This document shows positions 7,165-14,637 of a stretch of DNA of 29,429 bases, in pieces. The notes under the pieces were generated by a model. It was not told the origin of the DNA and did not search any database. It saw only the letters and a list, made by a program, of their open reading frames with translations. The DNA is from TC-15 sp034437275. GTDB lineage: Bacteria > Chloroflexota > Anaerolineae > Aggregatilineales > Aggregatilineaceae. The position numbers were made by a program, and so were the translations under genes. The DNA lies in the NCBI GenBank assembly GCA_034437275.1, contig DAOTUD010000108.1, forward strand, positions 1 to 29,429. Direction: 5' to 3'. Within the stretch, counting starts at the first letter, position 1. Each line of letters starts with the position of its first letter.

Positions 7165-8291
7165 GATTGGCCCTCGACTTTCTCACGGTGCGAGGCGAGA
7201 TGTCTGGCCTGTTCGATCCAGCTTTCGGCGTCGATGGCGCGCCACTTCGGGGCACCGATCAAAGTGTCCAGTTCTTCTGGCGTCATGGCGGCCAACTGCT
7301 GGAAGGTGTAGATACCCGCTTCGTAGAGCTTGCCGCCGTAGATCGGCCCGACGCCTTTGATGTCGGTCAGGCGATCCTGGCTGGGGCGCGGCGGTTGGGT
7401 GGCCTTCTGCTTGAGCAGCGCCAGCACGTCGCCGATCTGTGTGCCGATGCGCTCCAGGAGGCCGGCCTGCTCGCGCCGTTCTTTGGCGGCGGTGACCAGC
7501 ATGGTCGTGTGCTCGCCGACCTTGTCGTCGAGCTTCTGCGACAGTTCCGCCTGGGCGGCCAGTTCGCGGTCCAGCCCGGCCAGGATGCGCGCGTGCTCGG
7601 CCAGCTTGCGGTCGCGTTGGGTGCTGGCGTCGGCCCACTCGTCCAGCCGGGCGCTGATACGCTGCAACCGGTCGGCCTGCTGCTGGATCAGGTCCGCCAG
7701 CGGCCCCGCGCTCGCCAGATCGCCCAGCCGGGTGCTGACCTGCGCCATCTGCCCCTCCAGCCGGGAGAGACTCTCGTCCGGGGCGGCGGTGTCCAGCTTT
7801 TCAGCCAGGTGGAAGATTTTGTTGTCCTGGCCTTCGACTTTGGCCACCAGATCGGGCAGCATGGTGCCGCCCAGCGTCGCGACCTGTTCCGCCGTCCGGT
7901 TGAGCGTAGCCTCCTGGCGGCTGAGTCGTTCGCCCAGATCGCTCAGGCGGGTGGACTGCGCGTTGATCAGGCCGGTCAGCGAGTGGACCGTCTCGGACTG
8001 TGCCTGGAGCATCTCGCGCAGCGACCCGACCGCCTCCGCCCCGGGGCCAGCTGGCCCGGCTGCCGCTTCGAGCTGGCGGGTGTGGTGGGCCAGCGCCGTG
8101 TTAAGCTGCTCAACGACGGTCCGCTGCTCGCTGAGTTCGTCCCGCAGCGTGTCATCCAACAGCCCCACCGCCTCCATCGGCACCGGCTCCAACAGGCGCG
8201 GGCGCACGGTCAGCAAGTAGACGAGCGCCGTCACCAGGATGGTCACGAATGCGCCAAGCGAAAGAATAGCCAGAGCTTGCACTGAATCCAT
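7161..8291 (-). CDS. Membrane-anchored coiled-coil protein with C-terminal helix-hairpin-helix domain
   Basis: A 376-residue protein. A single N-terminal membrane helix (LAILSLGAFVTILVTALVYLL) is followed by about 280 residues of Gln/Glu/Leu-rich heptads (LSRLEGQMAQVSTRLGDLAS), which look like a long coiled coil. The last 65 residues hold a helix-hairpin-helix domain with the signature LTDIKGVGPIYGGKLYEAGI followed by TFQQLAAMTPEELDTLIGAP, as found in DNA-binding or protein-binding HhH_5-type modules. I placed the start at the inner ATG (8291), because aaggag lies 8 bases upstream of it, whereas an in-frame ATG at 8330 has no such site and coincides with a likely -10 box. It is the first gene of a three-gene operon and is coupled to the next gene by a GTGA overlap. 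A short N-terminus followed by a helix would put the coiled coil and HhH domain in the cytoplasm (inference). Confidence 0.85.
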   Translation of the reverse strand: MDSVQALAILSLGAFVTILVTALVYLLTVRPRLLEPVPMEAVGLLDDTLRDELSEQRTVVEQLNTALAHHTRQLEAAAGPAGPGAEAVGSLREMLQAQSETVHSLTGLINAQSTRLSDLGERLSRQEATLNRTAEQVATLGGTMLPDLVAKVEGQDNKIFHLAEKLDTAAPDESLSRLEGQMAQVSTRLGDLASAGPLADLIQQQADRLQRISARLDEWADASTQRDRKLAEHARILAGLDRELAAQAELSQKLDDKVGEHTTMLVTAAKERREQAGLLERIGTQIGDVLALLKQKATQPPRPSQDRLTDIKGVGPIYGGKLYEAGIYTFQQLAAMTPEELDTLIGAPKWRAIDAESWIEQARHLASHREKVEGQS

Positions 8292-8328
8292 ACACGCTGC
8301 TCCTTGCTGTTGGGGAACCTCAGCGTTC

Positions 8329-8334
8329 ATTATA
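8329..8334 (-). promoter_or_regulatory. Candidate -10 box for the HhH/Ig/YceI operon
   Basis: On the minus strand TATAAT reads at 8334-8329. It lies 38 bases before the ATG at 8291 and 24 bases before its aaggag ribosome site. No convincing -35 box is seen at 17 bases, so the call is weak. Confidence 0.35.
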
Positions 8335-8435
8335 ATGCAGGTATGGCCCCAGAGAAACTATCTGGTTGTTGGTTTGGCCCGTGCTTTGTATCATTATGAG
8401 CACTTTGTGCCTGCTCACACTCGGGAATGGTCTGC

Positions 8436-9365
8436 ATGACGCTCACATACGACACACCAACCACGCCGCGCGTTAACCCCCAGAAGCGCAACATCATGAT
8501 CCGGCGGCTGACGCGCGCGCCCTGGTGGCTGCTGGCGATGGCGTTGATGATCATCCTGTTCGCGCTCAGTGTGTACGACGAACATCCCTATCCGGTGATC
8601 TGGAAAGCCGTCAAGCAGGGCATCTGGACCACGATCTGGGTGTCGGTCATCGCGTACTTTATCGCGCTGGTGCTGGGGCTGATCGTGGCGCTGCTGCGGC
8701 GTTCGCCCAACATGATCGTCTACCAGGCGGTGACGTTCTACGTCGAGTTGGTGCGCGGCATCCCGACGCTGGTGCTGGTGTACTACATGGCGCTGGCGCT
8801 GATCCCACAGTTGATCACCATCGCCAACGATGCCGGGGCCTCGCTGCAAAACCTGACGATCATCGTCAACGTGACCGGCGGCTTCTCGTTCGACATTTCG
8901 CTGGAGGGCATTGGCTCGCGGCTGGCGAACTTCAAAACACGCGAATTCCCCAACTCCTACCGCGCCATCATCGGGCTGGCGATCTCCTACAGCGCGTTTC
9001 TGTCCGAAGTGTTCCGCGCCGGGATCGACAGCATCGGCGTCGGCCAGCGCGAAGCCGCGCGCAGCCTGGGCATGACCCGCTGGCAGACGATGCGCCTGAT
9101 CATCCTGCCGCAAGCCTTCCGCGTGATCCTGCCGCCGTTGGGCAACGATTTTATTGCCATGTTGAAGGAAAGTTCGCTAGTGTCTGTACTGGGCGTGACC
9201 GACATCACGCGGCGCGGCCAGACCTACGCGACCAGCACGTTTACATTCTTCCAGGTCTATAACGTCGTCGCCCTGACCTACCTGGTCCTCACCATTTCGC
9301 TTTCGATGGGCGTCAAGCTCATCGAAATGTTCCTGGACCGGGGCAAGGAACGGTCGAGCGAGTAG
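8436..9365 (+). CDS. Polar amino-acid ABC transporter permease (HisM/GlnP family)
   Basis: A 309-residue membrane subunit of an amino-acid importer. The first helix (PWWLLAMALMIILFALSVY) precedes the family's TTIWVSVIAYFIALVLGLIVALLRR. The pore region VELVRGIPTLVLVYYMALAL is typical. The ATPase-binding EAA loop is clear (GQREAARSLGMTRWQTMRLI, then ILPQAFRVILPPLGN). There is an extra stretch between the third and fourth helices (about residues 118-170), as in the longer members of this family. I prefer the ATG at 8436 over 8427, because the only purine-rich site (ggga, 8423-8426) touches 8427 but is 9 bases from 8436. No ATPase or binding-protein gene is adjacent; a binding-protein fragment lies at the right edge of the window on the other strand. 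The SDR gene follows 18 bases downstream. Confidence 0.92.
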   Translation: MTLTYDTPTTPRVNPQKRNIMIRRLTRAPWWLLAMALMIILFALSVYDEHPYPVIWKAVKQGIWTTIWVSVIAYFIALVLGLIVALLRRSPNMIVYQAVTFYVELVRGIPTLVLVYYMALALIPQLITIANDAGASLQNLTIIVNVTGGFSFDISLEGIGSRLANFKTREFPNSYRAIIGLAISYSAFLSEVFRAGIDSIGVGQREAARSLGMTRWQTMRLIILPQAFRVILPPLGNDFIAMLKESSLVSVLGVTDITRRGQTYATSTFTFFQVYNVVALTYLVLTISLSMGVKLIEMFLDRGKERSSE

Positions 9366-9383
9366 CACAAGGAGGCACACATT

Positions 9384-10100
9384 ATGTTTGACTTTTCCAA
9401 CCGGGTCGCCATCGTCACCGGGGCCGGGGGCAATCTGGGCAGTGCCGTCGCCCAGCGCTTCCGCGACGCGGGCGCAAAGCTGGCGCTGGTGGATCGCGAT
9501 CCCGGCCAGCTCAACCAGGCATTTCCCAAACTGGACACCTCCCCCGATCACATCCAGGCCATCGCCGCCGACCTGACCGATCCCGCCTCGGTCAAAAACA
9601 TGGTGAAGGGCGTCCTCGATCACTTTGGCCGGATCGATTTCCTGGCCAACACTGTTGGCGGGTACCGGGCCGGCACCCCGGTGCACGAAACCGACCTGGA
9701 GACGTGGGAATTTATGCTGATGCTCAACGCCCGTACTGCGTTTTTGCTGGGGCAGGCGGTCGTCCCCGCCATGTTGCAGCGCAAGCAGGGCCGCATCGTG
9801 AACGTCGCGGCGCGCGCCGGGCTGAGTGGCAGCGCCAACAAGGCCGCCTACATCGTCTCGAAAAGCGGCGTCATCCGGCTGACCGAAAGCATGGCGGCGG
9901 AACTCAAGCACGACGGCATCAACGTGAACTGTGTGCTGCCGGGCACCATCGACACGCCGCAAAACCGCGACGCCATGCCCAACGCCGACCACAGCCGGTG
10001 GGTGCCGCCGGAAGCCATCGCCGACGTGATGCTGTTCCTGTGCTCGGACGCGGCGCGGGCCGTATCGGGCGCAGCGGTGCCGGTCTACGGGCGCAGCTAA
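9384..10100 (+). CDS. Short-chain dehydrogenase/reductase (SDR), 3-oxoacyl-ACP reductase-like
   Basis: A 238-residue classical SDR. The nucleotide-binding Gly motif is TGAGGNLG at residues 12-19. An acidic residue after the second strand (LALVDRD) and the ADLTD motif follow. The catalytic residues fall in NVAARAGLSGSANKAAYIVSK, giving the Tyr-X3-Lys pair, and PGTIDTP follows the active site as usual. SDRs of this length reduce or oxidise a carbonyl/alcohol group with NAD(P)H; the substrate cannot be told. A strong ribosome site (aaggagg) lies 8 bases before the ATG. It follows the ABC permease gene by 18 bases, so the two are probably cotranscribed, although no shared pathway is obvious. The segment after the YxxxK motif is short, as in compact FabG-like enzymes. 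Confidence 0.92.
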   Translation: MFDFSNRVAIVTGAGGNLGSAVAQRFRDAGAKLALVDRDPGQLNQAFPKLDTSPDHIQAIAADLTDPASVKNMVKGVLDHFGRIDFLANTVGGYRAGTPVHETDLETWEFMLMLNARTAFLLGQAVVPAMLQRKQGRIVNVAARAGLSGSANKAAYIVSKSGVIRLTESMAAELKHDGINVNCVLPGTIDTPQNRDAMPNADHSRWVPPEAIADVMLFLCSDAARAVSGAAVPVYGRS

Positions 10101-10115
10101 CGCGGAAGTTACGGC

Positions 10116-10290
10116 ATTCTACGAGAGGGCTATGCTAGATATCCTGGCGCGTGTGTCGATGGTTTACCCCTCCCTAAATCCCTCCCCGTGAACGGAGAGG
10201 GACTTTGGGTCCCGGTTTGTTTCCCCCTCTCCGCGTGCAGGGAGGGAGCCAGGGGGAGGGGTAAAACTAGCATAACGCCCTACGAAGAAT
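10116..10290. repeat. MITE-like palindromic intergenic element, copy 2
   Basis: The ends form a long imperfect inverted repeat. The left end at 10116-10138 (attct...agggctatgctag) matches the complement of 10267-10290 (ctagcataacgccct...agaat). Inside, tttacccctccc (10163-10174) is mirrored by gggaggggtaaaa (10254-10266). Two more C-rich/G-rich hairpins are nested within: ccctccccgtgaacggagaggg, and ccccctctcc against the following ggaggg runs. The termini (ttatg/tatgctag) and the tacccct core resemble the element at 1-150. It fills the gap between two convergent genes and has no coding capacity. Confidence 0.65.
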
Positions 10291-10291
10291 C

Positions 10292-10318
10292 AAAACCGGG
10301 GATGCCACGATCCCCGGT
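10292..10318 (-). terminator. Intrinsic terminator of the M20 dipeptidase gene
   Basis: An 8-bp perfect stem (accgggga at 10295-10302, tccccggt at 10311-10318) with an 8-base loop is followed on the minus strand by TTTT. It starts 24 bases after the dipeptidase stop codon at 10342. Confidence 0.75.
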
Positions 10319-10341
10319 ATTTGTCACCCATCGCCCGCGCG

Positions 10342-11706
10342 CTATTCCCCAATGTCCTGGTAGAATTTCGCGGCGGTGCGCATCCCCCGGTCGAAGCACT
10401 CCAGCGAGAACTTCTCGTTCGGCCCGTGCAGCCCATCATCCGGCAGCCCGAAGCCCATCATCACCACCGGTGCATCAAGCTGGCGCTGGAACGACCCCAC
10501 GATCGGGATCGAGCCGCCCTCGCGCGTGAAGACCGGGCGCGTCCCAAAGCCGAACTCGTAGGCGCGGGCCGCGGCCTGGATAAACGGCGACTCGCGGTCC
10601 ATCACGGCCCACATGCCGGTATGCTTTGGGATCAACTTGCTCGTCACGGTATCCGGCGTGAGCGCCTGGACGTAATCGGCGACCAGCGCGGTGATCTCGT
10701 GCGGGTCCTGGTCCGGCACCAGGCGGCAGCTAATTTTAGCCAGCGCCTTGCCGGGGATGATCGTCTTGCCACCCTCGCCGGTCCACCCGCCGACCAGCCC
10801 GTTGATCTCCAGCGTGGGCCGCACGCCCAGCCGTTCGTGCAGCGCGTAGTCCGGCTCGCCCCAGGGCTTGCTGACGCCGGCCTCGGTTTCGAGCCGTTCC
10901 AGCGGGAAGGGCGTCTTGGCGAGTTCGGCGCGCTCGTCCTCGTCCAGCGGGCGGACCTTGTCGTAAAAGCCCGGCACGGTCACCCGCCCCTGGCGATCGT
11001 GCAGCGCGGCCAGGATTTCGGCCAATGCCTGGGCCGGGTTGTGCACCACGCCGCCGTAGATGCCGGAGTGAATATCGTTGGATGGCCCACGCACCTCGAT
11101 CTCGAACGTCGCCAGGCCGCGCAGCCCGTACACCATCGACGGGCAGTCCAGCCCCAGGATGCCGGTGTCCGACACGACGATCACATCTGCCTGGAGCTTG
11201 TCGATGTTCTTGTCCAGGAAGTCGTAGATGTTGACCGAGCCGGACTCTTCCTCGCCCTCGATGATGAACTTCACATTGACCGGCAGTGCGTCGTTGGCCA
11301 GCAGGCTTTGCACTGCTTTGATCTGGGTGAAGACCTGCCCTTTGTCGTCGGTGGCCCCGCGCGCGTACAGGTTGCCGTCGCGGACCTCCGGCGCGAAGGG
11401 GTCGTCTTGCTGCCAGCGGTCGTCGTCATCATCGGCGGGCTGCACGTCATAATGCCCGTAGATCAGGACGGTGGGCGCGTCCCCGGCCTTGAGCCACTCA
11501 GCGTACACCAGCGGGTGCCCAGGCGTCTCGATGATCTCGACGCGCTCCATGCCGATCGCGTCCAGGTGATCGCGCAGCCACTCCGCCGCGCGGCGTACAT
11601 CCCCGGCATGTTCCGACATGGTGCTCACGCTGGGGATGCGCAGCAGGTCCTTGAGTTCCTCCAAAAATGATTCACGATTGGCATCAATAAACTCGTACGG
11701 GTTCAT
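10342..11706 (-). CDS. M20-family metallo-dipeptidase
   Basis: A 454-residue M20 peptidase of the dipeptidase/CNDP type, hydrolysing short peptides with two bound metal ions. The metal ligands are visible in order: HYDVQP (His85, Asp87), GATDDKG (Asp120 bridging), the catalytic and metal Glu pair in EGEEESGS (about 150-157), Asp180 in VVSDTG, and a C-terminal His in DDGLHGPNEKF. The middle lid domain follows GLRGLATFEIEVRGPSNDIHSG, standard for this family. I moved the start to the ATG at 11706, because aggagc lies 7 bases before it; the longer in-frame ATG at 11745 lies near the presumed transcription start. It is a single gene, divergent from the GAF/SpoIIE gene, with its own terminator. 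A role in peptide catabolism fits the amino-acid permease and IlvE nearby (inference). Confidence 0.93.
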   Translation of the reverse strand: MNPYEFIDANRESFLEELKDLLRIPSVSTMSEHAGDVRRAAEWLRDHLDAIGMERVEIIETPGHPLVYAEWLKAGDAPTVLIYGHYDVQPADDDDDRWQQDDPFAPEVRDGNLYARGATDDKGQVFTQIKAVQSLLANDALPVNVKFIIEGEEESGSVNIYDFLDKNIDKLQADVIVVSDTGILGLDCPSMVYGLRGLATFEIEVRGPSNDIHSGIYGGVVHNPAQALAEILAALHDRQGRVTVPGFYDKVRPLDEDERAELAKTPFPLERLETEAGVSKPWGEPDYALHERLGVRPTLEINGLVGGWTGEGGKTIIPGKALAKISCRLVPDQDPHEITALVADYVQALTPDTVTSKLIPKHTGMWAVMDRESPFIQAAARAYEFGFGTRPVFTREGGSIPIVGSFQRQLDAPVVMMGFGLPDDGLHGPNEKFSLECFDRGMRTAAKFYQDIGE

Positions 11707-11754
11707 CAAAAAAGCTCCTGTCAGGATGTCGTTAGCCTGAAGCAATGGCGCTCA

Positions 11755-11760
11755 TTATAC
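11755..11760 (-). promoter_or_regulatory. Candidate -10 box for the M20 dipeptidase gene
   Basis: TATAAT reads on the minus strand 48 bases before the chosen ATG at 11706. No good -35 hexamer is seen at 16-18 bases. Confidence 0.35.
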
Positions 11761-11791
11761 CGGGCGCGATATGCAAAGTGCCACCCAGGAT

Positions 11792-11799
11792 GCTATAAT
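11792..11799 (+). promoter_or_regulatory. Extended -10 promoter (TGCTATAAT) for the GAF/SpoIIE operon
   Basis: TGCTATAAT spans about 11791-11799, giving a perfect -10 box with the TGn extension. Transcription would start near 11806, about 29 bases before the ATG at 11835. The -35 region is poor, which an extended -10 can offset. Confidence 0.55.
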
Positions 11800-11834
11800 G
11801 CGATACGTTCTAATCAGGATCAGGAAAAAAAGAC

Positions 11835-13109
11835 ATGAGCGATTCACAATCGACCGGCCCGGCCCCAAAACGCGAACACTTGGCCACGCTGTACGAGATC
11901 ACGCGCACGCTGAACTCCAGCCTGGACCTCGACGAAGTGCTGGAAAACGTGATGGACCGCGTGATCGAAGTCACCGGGGCAGAGCGCGGCTTTTTGATGC
12001 TGCACGAGCCGGGCCAGGACGAACTGGTGTTCCAGGTGGCGCGCGGCATCGACCGCAGCGATCTTGAATCGCCGGAGTTCCAGGTCAGCACCACCATCGT
12101 CGAGGAGGTGCGCTCCAGCCGCCAGCCCCTGCTGACCGACAACGCGCAGTACGACGAACGGCTGTCGCGCGGGCAGAGCATCATGGTGCTGGGGCTGCGC
12201 TCGATCCTGTGCGTGCCGATCATCGTGCGCGAACGCCTGATTGGGCTGGTGTATGTCGACAACCGGCTGCAAAGCGGGCTGTTCAACGAGGAGCACCGCG
12301 ACCTGCTCGCGGCGCTGGCGTCCCAGGCCGGGGTCGCCATCGAAAACGCGCGGCTGTACCAGGTGGCGGTCGAAAAGGGGCGCATGGAAAAAGAGCTGCA
12401 GATGGCGCACGATATCCAGCGCGGCTTGCTGCCCCGCGAACTGCCGGCCCTGGGCGGGTACGAGATCGCCGCCGACTGGCGCTCGGCGCGCGAAGTCGCG
12501 GGCGATTTCTACGACTGCTTCGAACTGCCGGACGAGGGGCTGGGCGTGATCATCGCCGACGTGTCGGACAAGGGCGCACCGGCGGCGCTGTTCATGGCCG
12601 TGGCCAGCAGCCTGCTGCGCGGCATCATGATCGCCGCCCAGTCGCCGGAGGAGGCGCTGCGCCAGGCCAACCGCGCCATCCTCAAGGAAACCGAGTCCGG
12701 GATGTTCGTCACGGTGTATTATTCGCTGCTGCACCCCGGCGGCACGATCACCGGCGTCAACGCCGGGCACAACCTGCCGCTGCTGTACCACGCCAGCCGG
12801 CAAGAACACGAATTCCTACCGCGCGGCGGGCGTCCGCTGGGCTGGTTCGACGATCTGCCGGTCGAGGCAGTAAAATACCAACTGCACCCCGGCGACGTGC
12901 TGGTCTACTACACCGACGGGCTGACCGAGGCCGAAAATGCCCAGGGCGAACCTTACGGCGAAGATCGGCTGGTCGACGCCCTGCGCGCCGTCGCCGGCCA
13001 ACCCGCCGCCGCAATCACGCAGCATATTACCGACTCGCTGGCCGCGTTCATGGGCGCGGCCCCCCCTTTCGACGATACCACGCTGGTCGTAGTGAAGTAC
13101 ACAGGATAG
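11835..13109 (+). CDS. GAF domain plus PP2C-type (SpoIIE/RsbU) serine phosphatase
   Basis: A 424-residue soluble signalling protein. Residues about 14-180 are a GAF sensor domain (LATLYEITRTLNSSLDLDEV at its start, AIENARLY at its end). A short linker helix (KGRMEKELQMAHDIQRGLLP) leads to a SpoIIE-type PP2C phosphatase. The metal-binding Asp motifs are present: VAGDFYD, ADVSDKG, YTDGLTEA and a final DDTTLVVVKY, with NAGHN before the lid. Such proteins usually dephosphorylate an anti-anti-sigma factor of the RsbV/SpoIIAA type, releasing a sigma factor or another partner in response to a small ligand or redox signal bound by GAF. No RsbV or RsbW gene is in the window, so the partner must be elsewhere. 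It is the first gene of a run with rluB, plsC-type and ilvE genes. Confidence 0.93.
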   Translation: MSDSQSTGPAPKREHLATLYEITRTLNSSLDLDEVLENVMDRVIEVTGAERGFLMLHEPGQDELVFQVARGIDRSDLESPEFQVSTTIVEEVRSSRQPLLTDNAQYDERLSRGQSIMVLGLRSILCVPIIVRERLIGLVYVDNRLQSGLFNEEHRDLLAALASQAGVAIENARLYQVAVEKGRMEKELQMAHDIQRGLLPRELPALGGYEIAADWRSAREVAGDFYDCFELPDEGLGVIIADVSDKGAPAALFMAVASSLLRGIMIAAQSPEEALRQANRAILKETESGMFVTVYYSLLHPGGTITGVNAGHNLPLLYHASRQEHEFLPRGGRPLGWFDDLPVEAVKYQLHPGDVLVYYTDGLTEAENAQGEPYGEDRLVDALRAVAGQPAAAITQHITDSLAAFMGAAPPFDDTTLVVVKYTG

Positions 13110-13110
13110 C

Positions 13111-13824
13111 ATGGCTGAACGATTGCAAAAATTAATCTCACGGGCCGGGATCGCGTCGCGGCGCGCCGCCGAAGACATGATCCGGCAAGGACAGGTTACG
13201 CTCAATGGCCGCGTGGCCCAACTGGGCGACAAGGCCGATCTGTCGCAGGATGTCGTCACGGTCAACGGACGGACGCTTGAGGCGGACCCGGACCTGACGT
13301 ACATCCTGCTCTACAAACCGCCCGGCGTCATCTGCTCCAACAAGCGGCAGGACAAACGGCGCATCGTGCGCGACCTGGTGCCGCACAAAGGCCACCTGTT
13401 CACCGTCGGGCGGCTGGACGCCGACAGCGAAGGCGTGATCCTGCTCACCAACGACGGCGAGCTGGCCAACAAACTGATGCACCCGCGTTACGAACACACC
13501 AAGACCTACCGCGTCAAGGTGACGGGCCGCCCCACGCGGCAAACGCTGGAGCAGTGGCGGCAGGGCGTGCTGCTGGACGGTAAGCGCACCGCCCCGGCCA
13601 AAGTGCGCGTGTTGGACGACAGCCGCCAGGGCCACACCTGGCTGCAGCTCGTGATGCGCGAAGGCCGCAAGCGCCAGATTCGGCGCGTGGCCCGGCTGCT
13701 CGGCCACCACGTCGAGGCCATCATCCGCGTCAAGATCGACATGCTGGCGATCGGGCACATGCAGCCCGGCGAGTGGCGACACCTCACCCCGAAAGAGGTC
13801 CGCACGCTCAAGCACGGCAAGTGA
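13111..13824 (+). CDS. rluB: RsuA/RluB-type rRNA pseudouridine synthase
   Basis: A 237-residue RNA-modifying enzyme. An N-terminal S4 RNA-binding domain (residues 3-60, ERLQKLISRAGIASRRAAED) is followed by the pseudouridine synthase fold. The catalytic Asp lies in the family signature VGRLDADSEGVILLTNDGEL. The later motif EGRKRQIRRVARLLGHHV is typical of RsuA/RluB/E/F enzymes, which convert uridine to pseudouridine in ribosomal RNA. RluB (23S rRNA) is the usual annotation for this form in bacteria with a single copy; RsuA (16S) cannot be excluded. The ATG lies 1 base after the stop codon of the phosphatase gene, with agga 5 bases ahead, so the two are tightly linked. The length is normal for the family. 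Confidence 0.92.
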   Translation: MAERLQKLISRAGIASRRAAEDMIRQGQVTLNGRVAQLGDKADLSQDVVTVNGRTLEADPDLTYILLYKPPGVICSNKRQDKRRIVRDLVPHKGHLFTVGRLDADSEGVILLTNDGELANKLMHPRYEHTKTYRVKVTGRPTRQTLEQWRQGVLLDGKRTAPAKVRVLDDSRQGHTWLQLVMREGRKRQIRRVARLLGHHVEAIIRVKIDMLAIGHMQPGEWRHLTPKEVRTLKHGK

Positions 13825-13844
13825 GGGGGAGAGCATACACACGC

Positions 13845-14585
13845 ATGAGCACATCGACTGCTTCGGGCCACATGCGCGGGCATGACGTCGTCTACCACCA
13901 GGCGCGCTACACCTGGCGACGGCGGCTGATCCATCGCTTCATCCTGCGCGGGATCGGCTTTACGCTGCTGGTCAAGCCGGAGGTCGAAGGGCGCGAGCAT
14001 ATCCCCGACTCCGGCCCGACGCTGCTGATCATGAACCACATCGCGGCCATCGACCCGTTCGTCGTGGTCGGCGTGGTGCGGTCGCGCTTCGTGGTGCCGA
14101 TGTCCAAGATCGAGAATTTCCAGAATCCGGTCGTGGGGCTGATGGCCCGCGCCTGGGGCATCTACCCGGTGCGGCGCGAGGAAGTCGACCGTAAGGCGCT
14201 GGTCAGCACGCTGGAGCTGCTGCGCCAGGAGCGCCCGGTGTTGATCGCGCCCGAGGGCACGCGCCAGCCTGCGCTGGCCGCGGCCAAGCACGGCATGACC
14301 TACATCGCCACCAAAGCCGATGCCGCCGTCGTCCCGATTGGGCTGGAGGGCACCGATGTGTTTCCGGGCACGCTCAAGCGGCTGCGCCGGGCGCGCGTCA
14401 CGGTGCGCATCGGGCGCGCTTTCCGCTTCCAGACCGGGGGCCGCCAACGTGTACCGCGCGACGAACTGCACCGCATGACGCAAGAAGCGATGTGCCAGTT
14501 GGCTGGGCTGCTGCCGGAACATCGCCGGGGCGTCTATCATGACCTGGCGCAGGCGACCAGCGACACGCTGGAGTTCCTGACCTGA
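13845..14585 (+). CDS. PlsC-type 1-acyl-glycerol-3-phosphate acyltransferase family protein
   Basis: A 246-residue lysophospholipid acyltransferase-family enzyme. The catalytic His-Asp motif is MNHIAAID (His65, Asp70). The glycerol-phosphate binding motif reads APEGTR (Glu137-Arg140). Motif IV appears as VVPIGLEGTD. A hydrophobic patch before motif I (FILRGIGFTLLV) probably associates with the membrane. Family members add the second acyl chain to lysophosphatidic acid, or acylate related lipids. I place the start at the ATG at 13845, preceded by gagggggagag at 13823-13833; the frame is open further upstream but only by overlapping the end of rluB. It lies 20 bases after rluB. It could be the housekeeping plsC or a paralogue. 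Confidence 0.9.
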   Translation: MSTSTASGHMRGHDVVYHQARYTWRRRLIHRFILRGIGFTLLVKPEVEGREHIPDSGPTLLIMNHIAAIDPFVVVGVVRSRFVVPMSKIENFQNPVVGLMARAWGIYPVRREEVDRKALVSTLELLRQERPVLIAPEGTRQPALAAAKHGMTYIATKADAAVVPIGLEGTDVFPGTLKRLRRARVTVRIGRAFRFQTGGRQRVPRDELHRMTQEAMCQLAGLLPEHRRGVYHDLAQATSDTLEFLT

Positions 14586-14637
14586 TGCGCCCGGCAGAAA
14601 TGTGTATCCGATTATTGTTTAGTCATAGGAGCAAGAA

